Positions 15,141 to 25,932 of a DNA stretch of 64,000 bases are shown here, in pieces. A program made the position numbers and the translations under genes. The first letter of the stretch is position 1. Each line of letters opens with the position of its first letter. Location of the stretch: assembly GCF_037102585.1 (NCBI RefSeq), contig NW_027043829.1:4152306-4216305 (forward strand), written 5' to 3'. The notes below the pieces were generated by a model. That model saw nothing but the letters and a program-made list of their open reading frames with translations. It had not been told where the DNA came from and did not search any database. Source of the DNA: Saccharomycopsis crataegensis (taxonomy: Eukaryota; Ascomycota; Saccharomycetes; Ascoideales; Saccharomycopsidaceae).

Positions 15141-17291
15141 TCAAAGCCTAACACTGGCGGTAGAAATATTACCTTCTTTGTACATCATTTCAATCTCCTC
15201 ATCATACTTCCTTTTGGCATTATGCCTTTTTAATTTTAAGGTAGGGGTCAATGTGTCTTCTTCGATACTGAATGAATTTGTACCGAAGTGGATATTCTTT
15301 ATCATTTCATATGACAAAAATTTGCCCATGAGAGGCTTGTTAAGCTCGGTTAAAATCTTTACTCTAAGCAGTTTGTCATTAAGCAAATTAAGCAAACTAC
15401 TGGTGATTTTATAAGGAGCCTTGTTAGCCATGACTTGCTGGTTTAATTCTATATAATCACCAGCGGTATACTTCTTACCATCAACAGTAAAAGCAATGTC
15501 ATGTTTGAGAAGATAGTTACCAATTTCTGCAACATTAATCGATGCAATAGCCACTAAGAAATTTCTCGCACTGTCACCGTAGACAAACATATGCTCAATT
15601 AAAGCGGAAGTATTCAAGTAGGAGTCCTGAATCTTTTCAGATGAAATGAATTTCCCTTGTGATAATTTGAAGAAGTTTTTGACTCTATCGATAACGCTAA
15701 GCAAATTGCCCGGATGCATTTTGAAGATATCGCCAGTGCAGAAAAACCCATCGTCAAGATTTTCTTGCCATTTAGCTTCAGCTTTCCAGTAGCCAGGACT
15801 AATACAAGGGCCTCTGATTAACAATTCACCACTTCTATTCTTCTCGAAAGAGTAACCCATTTCCGGAACATCGCGAAATCTCATATCAAGTTGGAAACCA
15901 ATGTATCCTACATACCCCAAAGTTTTCAAGAAGCCGGGGTTCATAGTAGCAACTGTTCCTGATTCAGTTAATCCATAACCTTCGATAATAGGCAAATTGA
16001 AAGCAGCCCTAATGAAATATTGTGTTTCAATTGGCAAAACCGCAGACCCACAGGCAATGTAATTAATATTATCGAAACCAAAAGCAGCTCTAATCTTCTT
16101 GCACAAGAATTTGTCGTACACAAAATGAGATGCATCTTCACCCTTCTTTAATTTCTCAATTTTGTAATAGATGCATTTTGACAAAAACTTTGAATTCTGA
16201 AGAACTGATTTCAAAGCCATTTCAATTTTTGTCAAAATTCTTGGGACAGCACACAAATATCCTGGCTTACAAGCCTTCATATCTTCGAAGTAAGTCGCAG
16301 GATTGGTTGGGTCAGTTGGGAAATGGAGTGTTGATTCCAATAAAGTATCAAGGTACATGGCAAGTCTTTGGAAACAATGTGCTAGTGGTAAAAACACGAA
16401 AACTGAAAGACTCCGCTTTCCTACTGTGAATAATGTGGTAACAGAAATAGAAGCAACGATCATTTTGTGAGTTATGATCACCCCTTTAGGCATACCAGTA
16501 GTACCAGAAGTAAAAGAAATGGTGAAAATATCATCTGGTTTAGGAAGGCTGACCCCAACATGATGTTTCTTCCCAAGACCAGCGAGTGACTTCAAATCCA
16601 TTAACAAGTAACCTTTTTTTTGGCATTTATCAAAGAGGTCAAAATCTTTAGTTGAATCCAATTCTTCATTAGTAATAATGAATTTCAAACTTTTGACCTC
16701 TAAAGTTACAATCTTCTCAACCTTGCTCTTCTGAGTGAAAACAATTGGAGAGTCTGTCAAGCCGAATATGTGAACAAATGCATTCTGACCCAATGAATCA
16801 TACAAACAGGTGTTTACAAAGGAATGAGCTTGAGTTGCAAGATCGATGATCGGAAATTGATAGCAATTTGGCATGTAAAAGGTCACAATCTGAGATTTTT
16901 CTGCGGCAAGAAGATACTTTATCCCAGCCCCCAAATCAAGGGACAAGTCATGAACTTCTGCATATGTCAAATACTGAAAAGGACTTTGAGTAGAGGCACG
17001 ATAACCCAAAAACTTTTTATCAGGATTGCGGAAATAAGACCTTATGAAAATGGAGTAAAGAGTGGATAATTCTGGACTATAAATGGTTAAGTGGTTGTCC
17101 TTTGCAACCTGGTTCCTAAAGATCGGAGAGTAACCAGGCTTTTTAGGCCCAGGGACTTCGACAAGTCCCTCGTAGTCACTCAAATGCTGATATACGGGAA
17201 TTCTGTCAATGACATCCTCAACAGAGTCTCCATCATTGTAAATTGGAGCAGGAGGAAGTCCCTCCTTGTGAACAGTGGCAACACTGGTCAT
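15141..17291 (-). CDS. fatty acyl-CoA synthetase, FAA2-like (probably peroxisomal)
   Basis: 716 residues, in the range of yeast Faa proteins (Faa2: 744). Adenylate-forming enzyme motifs: P-loop TISFTSGTTGMPKG near residue 257-270, the A5-type motif YGLTESG, and DGFFCTGDIF...VIDRVKNFFKLSQGKFISSEKI, the fatty-acyl-CoA synthetase signature. It activates free fatty acids to acyl-CoA with ATP. Similarity in the C-terminal third (VIDRVKNFFKL...EKI...YL) is to Faa2, the peroxisomal medium-chain enzyme. The C-terminus is ...ASVRL; VRL only loosely resembles a PTS1, so peroxisomal location is inferred. It is divergent from the CLD1-type hydrolase. Substrate length cannot be read from the sequence. Confidence 0.82.
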   Translation of the reverse strand: MTSVATVHKEGLPPAPIYNDGDSVEDVIDRIPVYQHLSDYEGLVEVPGPKKPGYSPIFRNQVAKDNHLTIYSPELSTLYSIFIRSYFRNPDKKFLGYRASTQSPFQYLTYAEVHDLSLDLGAGIKYLLAAEKSQIVTFYMPNCYQFPIIDLATQAHSFVNTCLYDSLGQNAFVHIFGLTDSPIVFTQKSKVEKIVTLEVKSLKFIITNEELDSTKDFDLFDKCQKKGYLLMDLKSLAGLGKKHHVGVSLPKPDDIFTISFTSGTTGMPKGVIITHKMIVASISVTTLFTVGKRSLSVFVFLPLAHCFQRLAMYLDTLLESTLHFPTDPTNPATYFEDMKACKPGYLCAVPRILTKIEMALKSVLQNSKFLSKCIYYKIEKLKKGEDASHFVYDKFLCKKIRAAFGFDNINYIACGSAVLPIETQYFIRAAFNLPIIEGYGLTESGTVATMNPGFLKTLGYVGYIGFQLDMRFRDVPEMGYSFEKNRSGELLIRGPCISPGYWKAEAKWQENLDDGFFCTGDIFKMHPGNLLSVIDRVKNFFKLSQGKFISSEKIQDSYLNTSALIEHMFVYGDSARNFLVAIASINVAEIGNYLLKHDIAFTVDGKKYTAGDYIELNQQVMANKAPYKITSSLLNLLNDKLLRVKILTELNKPLMGKFLSYEMIKNIHFGTNSFSIEEDTLTPTLKLKRHNAKRKYDEEIEMMYKEGNISTASVRL

Positions 17292-17519
17292 TTTTTTTTT
17301 TTTATTTTATTTTTTAGTGATCTGGACAGAGACTGATAAAAGAAAAGGACAGATAGGAATTAACGGAATTTATATATGCGACGGTCAAGTTTCACCGCCG
17401 ATCGCTGCGGACCTAATAATTACACCCAGAAGTCGGATCTTTTTTTTTTCTCTCTTTTTCTCTTTCTTTTTCTTTTCCGTTTTGTTATATCCGAACGGAA
17501 TAAGCTGTATTTCATTTCT

Positions 17520-18911
17520 ATGAGCAAGACAAAAGTGATGTTTGAATCTATAAGCAGTTGGATAAGAATACGGAAGAAGGAGGAGCTAGAGCTCGCCCAA
17601 GAACAGCTCATAAAATACTCTTTACCCTTCTTTAATGCAGACGATGGGCTGGGACGGACCGCCCGAATTTCGAAGGCGATGCTTGATGGCGATGGCAACT
17701 ACTTGAATGAACTCTCCATCAGCAACCTCAATGGTGAAGATGATAAAGTAGCAGATAACTTGTTGATGATTCATGGTTATGGTGCTGGTCTCGGTGTGTT
17801 TTGCCGCAATTATGACTCGATGACCCGGTTGGAGGATAAATCCAGAAAGTTTCAGCTCTTCTCAATAGACATGCTAGGCCACTCACTTTCTAGTTCAACG
17901 CCTTTCAATTTTAAAGAGGAAGGATTTAGAAGTCCTAAGGTGAGTTTTTACTACAAAAAAGAGCCAAATCAGCTCCAAGAGGCCCAGTCCAGCGTAGCAT
18001 CTTTAGGGAAATTACCAAGCTCTCAAATCAAAGCTGAAGTGAAAATACCATCCCTTGATTTTTTAGATGACCAAGGCACCCTAAGAAAGCTTGCAGAAAC
18101 CACCAAAAAGACTACTGAATTGTATGAAAATTATTACGTCGAGTCTATTGAGAAGTGGAGACAGCTGAAAAACTTGTCAAAAATCAATTTGCTTGGTCAT
18201 TCATTTGGCGGGTATTTGTCACTATGCTATGCTTTGAAATACCCCGATAATGTGGAAAAGTTGATATTAGTATCACCTGTGGGCATAGAAAGATCTGTTT
18301 ATTCTATCAACTCTATGAAACAGCTCAGTGATAAAAAGGCTTTGACTGGGATTGAAGCTTCTGCAGATTCACTCAGCTATTCCAACTTCGGAATGTTAAC
18401 TAGATTACCATCTGTTTTTATAAAGCTTTGGGATACTTCTAGCTTGCCATTTGGCATTCTTCGAAATATGGGTCCTGTTGGCGTGTGGATGGCTTCAGGT
18501 TATGCGTCAAGAAGGTACCAACAAAGTGCCACTGATGAGAAAGAACTCGATTTACTATCAAAATACGTTTTAGCAACTTTTTGGAAGAAATCATCTACTG
18601 AAAAGGCTATTACTAGACTATTGGCGCCTATCGGTGCTGCTCGAGACCCTGGATTTGATAAACTTGTAGCTTTTAAGGAGGCACAGGCTGACGGAAGAAT
18701 CGCAGCTAAATTTCCTGAAACTTTATGGATATACGGTGACAAAGATTGGATGGATGTTAAAGCGGGAAGAGCTGCTTCTAATTACATCAACAGACTGGAT
18801 TTAGGAGCCAAATCAAGTTTCAAAATCATCCCAGATAGTGGACATAATATTTTTTTGGATAACCCACAGGGTTTCACCTCAGTGATAAAGAAGTTTCTCA
18901 ATTGGGAATGA
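17520..18911 (+). CDS. alpha/beta hydrolase of the CLD1/ECM18/ICT1 (ABHD5) family
   Basis: 463 residues. Nucleophile elbow GHSFGGYLS (about residues 226-234), oxyanion-side block LLMIHGYGAGLGVF, acidic residue region LWIYGDKDWMD, and an HxxxxD motif (HNIFLD, about 440) that also serves as the acyltransferase signature in this family. S. cerevisiae has three such proteins: Cld1 (mitochondrial cardiolipin-specific phospholipase), Ecm18 and Ict1 (lysophosphatidic acid acyltransferase). I cannot tell which it is. I chose ATG 17520 (MSKTKVMFES); the frame runs further upstream to 17376, but that part is T-rich promoter DNA encoding an F/L run. It is divergent from the acyl-CoA synthetase gene, so the pair may share regulation. 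Confidence 0.85.
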   Translation: MSKTKVMFESISSWIRIRKKEELELAQEQLIKYSLPFFNADDGLGRTARISKAMLDGDGNYLNELSISNLNGEDDKVADNLLMIHGYGAGLGVFCRNYDSMTRLEDKSRKFQLFSIDMLGHSLSSSTPFNFKEEGFRSPKVSFYYKKEPNQLQEAQSSVASLGKLPSSQIKAEVKIPSLDFLDDQGTLRKLAETTKKTTELYENYYVESIEKWRQLKNLSKINLLGHSFGGYLSLCYALKYPDNVEKLILVSPVGIERSVYSINSMKQLSDKKALTGIEASADSLSYSNFGMLTRLPSVFIKLWDTSSLPFGILRNMGPVGVWMASGYASRRYQQSATDEKELDLLSKYVLATFWKKSSTEKAITRLLAPIGAARDPGFDKLVAFKEAQADGRIAAKFPETLWIYGDKDWMDVKAGRAASNYINRLDLGAKSSFKIIPDSGHNIFLDNPQGFTSVIKKFLNWE

Positions 18912-19559
18912 ATTGTGTTAGATTTTCCTTTTCTATTTTTTCTCTCTTTGATTATACCACAAATACACTATAAATATAATAGATTCTGTACATTATAGTG
19001 GCTTGTAGGTAATTAAGTTCGTTCAATATCCAATTACAGAAATCATGAATATTCAATGCGCGTTGATTCAATGGTTTCCAATATTCTTGGAAACAGTGGC
19101 TTGAAGACAAAAAACACCGATACGGCTTCTATTATTGCTATGAATATTTCAGATTGGAGGTGTAACATTAGACCATAAAATTCCTTTCACTTAAAATATT
19201 CTTGTTTAAAATAATAAAATCATATGTATTATATATTAAATATACTTTAGAAGAAAAGGAAAGTTCCAAGTGAGGAGGAATAGTGTATCGTACAAGTTTG
19301 TGGAATATGGTTATAGAGCAGATCATTATGAAGATCGTGGTTTAACAAAACTTTTTTTCTGTTAAAAGATTAAAAACAGACAGATTCTTTATGCAAAATA
19401 TGCAATTAAAAAGAATTTGATTGGTAAAGCTTGAAGCAGTTATAAGTGGGTAAGGTTGGGAATCAGTACTACTCTAACTTGCCCATTTTGGCAAACACCC
19501 AAAGCTTATTACTAAGCTCAACAATAATAGAAAGTTTTTTTAAAAAAAAAAATAGTAAA
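18912..19559. other. intergenic, convergent CLD1-like / ISA1
   Basis: AT-rich. Small ORFs on either strand lack coding character. No RNA gene or repeat recognised. Confidence 0.4.
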
Positions 19560-20315
19560 TTATACCATGAAGGATTCTCCACAACCACAAGAGCCCTTTG
19601 AGTTTGGATTATTGAACACAAAACGACTCGATAATTTATCTTCAACGTAGTCCATTTCACTACCAATTATACTAAACAATGCTTTGGAATCAATGATTAT
19701 CATCAAATCATCACCAAGTTTCACAATTTCATCAAACTTTTCTGGCTTGGAAACATATTCCAAATGATACGAGAGACCAGAGCATCCACGGTTTTTGACG
19801 CCAACTTTAATATATTGAGGGTTTGGTTGGTTAAATAAATCACGAAGACGTTCTCTGGCGCCCGACGTACATGTTATTAGGGATTTTCTTGGTTTTAATT
19901 GTCTTCTTCTTGGTTTTGGTTTTATGTCAGTGGATGAAGCGGAAGGCGTGTTTCCGGAAGTTAATGTTGAATTTGCAGCCCTTTTTGATAATGAATTACC
20001 AAGTTTTCTTCCTATCATATTGGACCCTGAGTTATCTTTGGCGGACTTATTGCCTCCTAAGTCGGGGCTGTTTGCTGCCTTGTTTAGTGATTTGCGAGTT
20101 CCGCTTGCAAGAGTATGTCTATTCCACTGGGAAGCAGAATTTTGTTCGACGCTTGATGGATTACTCTTCAAAGGCACATATGAGAAAGTAGATGATGTTG
20201 GAGCCTGGTTAATAGTTTGTATATAACGCTTAGAACCTTTAGTTGAATCAGATAGAAGTCTCTTTTGTTCTATAGATCCTAGTTTGCGTATGAGCGATGA
20301 GTAGTTTTTGAACAT
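19560..20315 (-). CDS. ISA1: mitochondrial Fe-S cluster assembly protein ISA1
   Basis: 251 residues (S. cerevisiae Isa1: 250). The C-terminal A-type carrier domain (about 145-251) has the three cluster-ligand cysteines: GVKNRGCSGLSYHLEYV and the terminal GSCGCGESFMV, plus IDSKALFSIIGSEMD. The N-terminal half is basic and Ser/Asn-rich, fitting a matrix-targeting presequence and a linker. Role: with Isa2 and Iba57, maturation of 4Fe-4S proteins such as aconitase in the mitochondrial matrix; ACO2 earlier in this window would be a client class. Start ATG 20313-20315. Nothing odd. Confidence 0.95.
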   Translation of the reverse strand: MFKNYSSLIRKLGSIEQKRLLSDSTKGSKRYIQTINQAPTSSTFSYVPLKSNPSSVEQNSASQWNRHTLASGTRKSLNKAANSPDLGGNKSAKDNSGSNMIGRKLGNSLSKRAANSTLTSGNTPSASSTDIKPKPRRRQLKPRKSLITCTSGARERLRDLFNQPNPQYIKVGVKNRGCSGLSYHLEYVSKPEKFDEIVKLGDDLMIIIDSKALFSIIGSEMDYVEDKLSSRFVFNNPNSKGSCGCGESFMV

Positions 20316-20849
20316 GGTTGAATATATCTTGTGTTTGTAATAAAGGTAGGCATGAGTAATGGAGGGAGGAAGCTTTCATTAATAATTGATGATTTAAAAG
20401 AAGAAAAATAGCTGGGGATGATGACTCTCACGTGCTCAAAGTAGAGCACATAACCAAAATGGGCCAATGATGTTGCGCATGTTCATCAGCATTTCTGACT
20501 GACGTTGCATCTCCGACTTACGGAAGTTGTCACATAATAATGATGGATATCGGTACATAATGATAGTGAGCACAAAATTGTTATTGATTACAAGATGGAG
20601 TACTGAATAGTGAATACTGGAGACGTATCTTTTAACTACTGGAGGTCTCTGAAACTATTCTTTCAAGAAGTTTTCTAGTTTCCTTTCGCGTCAATTCTGC
20701 TAAAATGAACTTGAATAATCTATGATCTACAACAATCCTCAGATTTCGAGTATTAATTATTAATCTATAGTTAATTCGTAAAGTTCGTAAATATATATAT
20801 ATATATATATTATAACAAATGGACACTGACTATCAGACTTAAAAGATAG
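20316..20849. other. intergenic, ISA1 5' flank
   Basis: Contains the ISA1 promoter and the 3' flank of the next minus-strand gene, including an alternating (TA)n tract at 20790-20812. No gene recognised. Confidence 0.4.
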
Positions 20850-22601
20850 TCATGTCATCATTTCTTTGAGTTCCTCGGCCAAACCATCTATGTCCACTCT
20901 ATAGTAACTACCATCCCCAAGGCTGTAAGAATGGGGCATGGTTGTATCCAAAGGCTCCTGCTTGGTTTGCTGAGCCACTTTTGTTCGTTTTTTAAAGCCT
21001 GAGACATTGTCGCTATAAAGTGATGAGACCATAGAGCGTCTCTCACTGTCAAACTCATTTTCAAATTGATTTTCAATTTCAACAATATTATCGCCGTACT
21101 CATCATCATAATATGATTCATGACACTTCTTGTCTGAGGTCCTCTGATATTCATTGGCACTGTTATCTTCAGTGTTCTCAATTTTTGCAACATTTTCGCT
21201 GTTGTTAGATTTATCTATATCGGAGAAATAATCAGTAATTGGCACACCATAGTTATTGATATCATCGATATCAGTAATTGTTAGTACATCAGTCAGGTCT
21301 ATGTGATCATTACTCGCATTGGCTGACTTAGTATTCGAAATGTATGTAATATCCAATCCATTTGAAGCAGCATTTTTAAATATCAGAGAATTACTTGCAC
21401 TGATAACTGAACGAGCACCACACACGCTCGAGTTACTATCTTCTTTCCTAGCTCGAGGAGTCCCTTCACCACTTTTATTTTTCCTCAATTTACCTATTGA
21501 CTTTTTATGGGTAATCAATCTAACTTTCGGGGATCCTAGTTTTACGTTTGGTGAGCCCAAGTTCACTGCGATCGCCATTTCTTGGGTTTTAGATGTATGC
21601 AATTCTTCAAATTCCTTTATATCAAATTCCAGGACATTTGAAATAGTTGAGTCAGGACGGAGGGTTTTTGCCAGTTCATGGGTTTTAGAATGCTCCTGGT
21701 TGCGATCTGGCTTCATAGTATCCTCACTCTTCGTATGAATATTTCCAAGATGAAGTTGTTGTGAGGTCGAGAGAGATTCCTTGGGAGTTCCATTAATTTT
21801 TTCTATTATTTTCTCATTGGTATCGCCATCATTCTTTTGTCTATTCATATTCGACAGCTTTTCTTCATCTCGCTTTTCAGTTTCTTTGAATTTGTAACCA
21901 ACATTCAGATTATGAACTTCAATAGAATTTCTGGAATGTGGAGCCTGAGGATCAGCAGAAGATATTACGGACTCCGTAGACATGGTTTCCCGTGAATTTG
22001 TTACAGAATTAGCTTGTTTCTCAATTTCCCAATTCAAAGAATATTTCACTATCTCTTGAGGCACTGATGATGATGAGTTCATTTCTGGACGATCTTGTTC
22101 CAGGGTTATGTTAGCAAATGCATTGACTTTTTTCTGATTTTCATTCTCATGATATTCATTGATCTTATTTTTAAACAATTCCTGTTTGAAAGTATGTTTA
22201 TCAAAGGGACTTGGTGGCTCATTTCCATCAATATTCTTGATTGTTGTAACTGGTGAGGTGGGCGAAGACAAACCCGAGTCTCTACTTTTATTTCGCTTAT
22301 CAAAACAAACTGAAAACACTAGGGTGCCCGTTCCACTTTTCTCCTGAGAAGCCGAAGGGTCAAGGGTTTTACGGGAACTAGCAGGGGACAAGGAACTTGA
22401 CACAATGATAGGTGATGTATAGTTGTTATTCTTGGGAATGATATCAGATCTTATATCTGGAGGCCTGAATGACCGAAATTTGGAAGAAGCCAATTGCCGA
22501 TGTTGAGATTCATGAAAGCCTCTTGGAGATCGTTGCATCATTCTATGTTGAGTTCCTGAAGGATAGGAAATTTTTTCATCCTTCTGCTGCCACTGATACG
22601 G

Positions 22602-22652
<51 letters not shown>

Positions 22653-23657
22653 TTGGAAAATAGCAGAAGTGTACGAAGAGCCATCACAGTCACCAAAAGG
22701 ATTGACTTGCAATTCTTTGATGGTGCCTAAGCTCCAACTGTTAGGATCTCTATTAGACCTTATCATAATATCATCAATGGATTGGATTGAAGTTGTGTTA
22801 CTTGTATGGCCATCTGCATTGTGAATATTATCATTATTTAAAATCTCTAATGGAGTACCGAATATTGTGTGATCAATAGCTATCGGAGACATTGATATTG
22901 GAGAGATTTGAGACTCCTGACTCATGATGATCCCACTGTTTGAGTTTCTGAAGTTGATACTTGACGGGCTCTCAATGACGGTACGGGGAGGGTATTTTTG
23001 AGGGAGAGGAGATGAAGTAGTGGGCTTGCGACGGTTCTCATTATATGAAAGGGAACTACTCATGATGCTTGGAGGAGGAGAATTATTATCATTGATATAC
23101 TGGATTTGCTTTTCGATCATCTTTTGCTGTTTCAATTTCCTGAGCATCTCAGCCCTTGCGATTTGATAAGGACCTATCGGGGGCAGAGGGGAATCTTTTT
23201 GATTTTCGTAACTGATAATGGTTTCTGCTTTCTTTTTCTTTTTGCGCTTAGACTTTATTGATGGGTTGGGGTTCCTATTATGATGAGACAACGATGAAGG
23301 AGATTGAGAGCCATTCGGCAGGCCCATTAAACGGGGGGACGGGCTAGCTCTCAGTTCCTGAGACTCTGATCTGATATCATTAATGCTTTTTCGTGTCTTG
23401 ATGATGTAGCTTTTAGTATTGGTTTTTGCTTTGATGGTGGTCGTAGTGTTTTCACCTGAATGATCATAATTCTGGGGTGATCGTATCACCAACGTGGATG
23501 AGGCCAATGTGGGGTTTATTGTTGTAGGGCTTGAAGGGCGATGGTTACCGGAATGTGAACTGAGGTTCGGGGACGGTGCTTTGGACCTTAGTCTTGGGAT
23601 AGGGGGCTTTCTGCTCCCGAGGTTGGGAGAGGGCAAAGAGGGGACCCCGAATGTCAT
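20850..23657 (-). CDS. large low-complexity protein of unknown function
   Basis: 935 residues from the first in-frame ATG (23655-23657); the frame is open a little further without an ATG. Not recognised. The N-terminal third is rich in Ser/Pro with repeated SPNL/PSPR-like motifs and a Lys cluster (KRKKKKK). A short predicted-helical stretch, ARAEMLRKLKQQKMIEKQI, lies near residue 165. A pure CAA-encoded polyQ run of about 17 lies near residue 340-357 (22598-22650 on the + strand). The C-terminal region has acidic stretches and ends in a conserved-looking block ...GSYYRVDIDGLAEELKEM. No membrane segment or enzymatic motif seen. The many S/TP sites fit a cytoskeletal, bud-neck or signalling scaffold, but that is only a guess. 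It is clearly coding: long, uninterrupted, biased composition. Confidence 0.75.
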
Positions 23658-24462
23658 TTTTGGTGACACAACAAGCGAATGAGGCAAAGTAAGTATATTG
23701 TGTTGCTGACAATAGTACAGTTTCTTTGATGCTTGAATAATTCTGCAGTAGAAAAAAAATAATAGAAAAAAAAAAACGTGGTCAGATAGAGATTTTTGTT
23801 GGGGGTGTTTACAAATGTTGGTGTTTTGTAGAAGAAGCGTCTGAGAAGGAGAACAGGAGAAAAGGATGGTGGGGAATTTTGTGAGTTATTTGAGAGATCC
23901 TGTTTATATATATTCTTTCATTATTTCCATCTTGGGCGTTGTAAATTGGGGAGGGGGAGTAGCCATCTGGGAAACGCGAAAAAAAAAAATAGTGATTAAG
24001 GTAATGGGTAATAAAAGTAGTAATGATAAAATTAGTAGCAAAAAAAGTAGTAGTATTAATAGTGGTAATGATGATAGTGATAATAACGCTGAGAATAATA
24101 GTGATAATAGGTAAACGAATAGAAGATGGAGGACTTAATACGTAGAATGGCTAGATAAACTTATGATTATATGCGACACGATCACAACTTCACATTAGGC
24201 AAAGCCAAGGACTCCTTCTGAGCGGTCGAACGTTATGTTTCTTTCTTTCTTTCTTTCAGAATCACAATCAACAGATAATGGCGAAGGCGAAGGCTGAAGA
24301 ATTCTGTCAAAGATTGGGGAACCAACGAGAAGCATTGTTATTACCCGCACGCACGCACAAAGCTAGCAGGAAGCAGCCATTCAAGTCATCATCAGAGCGA
24401 GCCAGCATCTGGATTATCATATCACCAGGTACCTCCCTACCCATTGCAAATATTCTTCCCTG
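23658..24462. other. divergent intergenic region upstream of PTC6, with uORF
   Basis: Holds A-rich tracts (23752-23780), a (TTTC)n tract (about 24237-24258), and an ORF at 23866-24114 whose second half is Ser/Asn low complexity and which I do not call a gene. An ORF at 24278-24463 directly precedes PTC6 (listed separately). Confidence 0.45.
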
Positions 24463-24463
24463 A
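24278..24463 (+). promoter_or_regulatory. candidate upstream ORF, stop overlapping the PTC6 start
   Basis: A 61-codon ORF starting MAKAKAEEFCQRLG ends in TGA at 24461-24463, and the final A is the first base of the PTC6 ATG (TGATG). It could be a regulatory uORF with reinitiation, or chance. No homology recognised. Confidence 0.35.
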
Positions 24464-25932
24464 TGATACGTCTGGCTCGTAGCAGGCATCCCTCAGTACC
24501 TAGCTCCAGAAATGTATCAAGTTACCTCTACTTTAACGTTCCCACAACCTCATTCATAAAATCGTCTTCCAACAGCAACATAACCAATAGACAAGGAAAA
24601 TTCCATGCAAAGTTCAAAATCCCCTTGCTAAAGTCGGGGCAATACCTCGGCCATTACACTTCAAGACTAAATAGGGTATATAATGAGGATGCTTATAATG
24701 CCCTGGTAATCACCCTTCCTCCTAACAGCTACAATTTAAATATTGGTGCATGGAAAAAAAAATGTTACATCAACGATAATTCATCAAGTATATCAACTAC
24801 CAGAGAAAATTTGCAAGTTTTTAATTTCGGCGTATACGATGGACATGGTGGTAGCTTAATTTCCAAGTACTTGGCTGCCAACCTCAGTGGGGAAATCGAG
24901 GCATTCCAGACTGCTAATCTAGGCCAAGAATACTTTGAAGATGTCGTCAGCCGCTATTATGATTTCTTTTATGAAAAATCCCAAAAAAATACAAAAGGAT
25001 TGGAAACCAAAGCTGATGCACCTAAAGGATCATATTGGAACAAATGGCTACGGTATATGCAAAAGAACTACCAGCGACTATACAAGGAAAACCTCAATTC
25101 CGTAGATGATCTAGCTTTACGGCTATTTTTAGTCTATCTTCTGCTTGACATCAAGCTTCTTGAACATCCAGAACTCCTTGATCCACGGCTTGAAAAGTTT
25201 GACATTCCTTCGGGAGGATCCACGGCTACGTCTGTTTTTCTTCATAATATTTTATCTAATTCTCCATCAAACCTTTATTTTGATGATTCATCTATTGCGA
25301 AACTTATTGTTGCTCATTTGGGTGACACAAAATGTATTTTAGTGGACAAATTTGGAAATTCGCATGCCCTAACTTCAGATCACCATCCAGATTCTTCAGT
25401 TGAGAACATGAGATTGACTAAATTAGCCACCGAGGTTGGTGTCAATGTTGATTCATTTGGTGAAGAAAGATTTTGGAATCTCGCTAATACCAGAGCTTTT
25501 GGCGACTTCAATGTGAAGAACAAAGGAGTGATTGCTGAGCCAGATATCAAATCCTTCATAGTTGGAAATTCCAATTACATTGCTAAACATGCTCCTGAAT
25601 TAAAACCGCAAACCATAGGTGGTATTGGGGGTGACGAGTGTTTTATCGTTCTAGTCAGTGATGGGGTGACAAACTACTGTAATGATCAAGAAATTGCTGA
25701 TTTGATAATGTCAAACTATAATCTTAAAGGTGCAGAGCGTGGCACGCCCCAAAGTGGCGCAGAAGAAGTAGTGCGTTACATTGAAACAGTTGGTGGTGAT
25801 GATAACGCAACCTGTTTGGTGATCAGATTGAATGGTTGGGGCAAATGGCCTATCATTGATCGCACAGGGAAAATGAGGGAGGAAAAGTTGAATGACGCTG
25901 TGTTTGCTAATAGAAGAAGTGGAAGAGGTTAA
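24463..25932 (+). CDS. PTC6: mitochondrial PP2C-type protein phosphatase PTC6
   Basis: 489 residues (S. cerevisiae Ptc6: 442). The N-terminus MIRLARSRHPSVPSSRNVSS is basic, Ser-rich and acid-free, a good matrix presequence. PP2C motifs in order: GHYTSRLNRVYNEDAY, GVYDGHGGSLISKYLA (metal-binding Asp, residues about 124-131), AHLGDTKCILVD, NTRAFGDF, LVSDGVTN and GGDDNATCLVIRL (metal-binding Asp). The ending WGKWPIIDRTGKMREEKLNDA matches Ptc6 specifically. Role in yeast: Mg/Mn-dependent Ser/Thr phosphatase of mitochondria, including dephosphorylation of the pyruvate dehydrogenase E1alpha subunit, and mitophagy. A CTG codon at codon 4 and one in the poorly conserved RLFLVYLLLD stretch would read Ser if CUG is reassigned. 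Confidence 0.92.
   Translation: MIRLARSRHPSVPSSRNVSSYLYFNVPTTSFIKSSSNSNITNRQGKFHAKFKIPLLKSGQYLGHYTSRLNRVYNEDAYNALVITLPPNSYNLNIGAWKKKCYINDNSSSISTTRENLQVFNFGVYDGHGGSLISKYLAANLSGEIEAFQTANLGQEYFEDVVSRYYDFFYEKSQKNTKGLETKADAPKGSYWNKWLRYMQKNYQRLYKENLNSVDDLALRLFLVYLLLDIKLLEHPELLDPRLEKFDIPSGGSTATSVFLHNILSNSPSNLYFDDSSIAKLIVAHLGDTKCILVDKFGNSHALTSDHHPDSSVENMRLTKLATEVGVNVDSFGEERFWNLANTRAFGDFNVKNKGVIAEPDIKSFIVGNSNYIAKHAPELKPQTIGGIGGDECFIVLVSDGVTNYCNDQEIADLIMSNYNLKGAERGTPQSGAEEVVRYIETVGGDDNATCLVIRLNGWGKWPIIDRTGKMREEKLNDAVFANRRSGRG

Noticed and set aside
23866-24114. 82-codon ORF with a hydrophobic segment
   Set aside because: The second half is Ser/Asn microsatellite-like, it overlaps the promoter of two divergent genes, and no homology is recognised.
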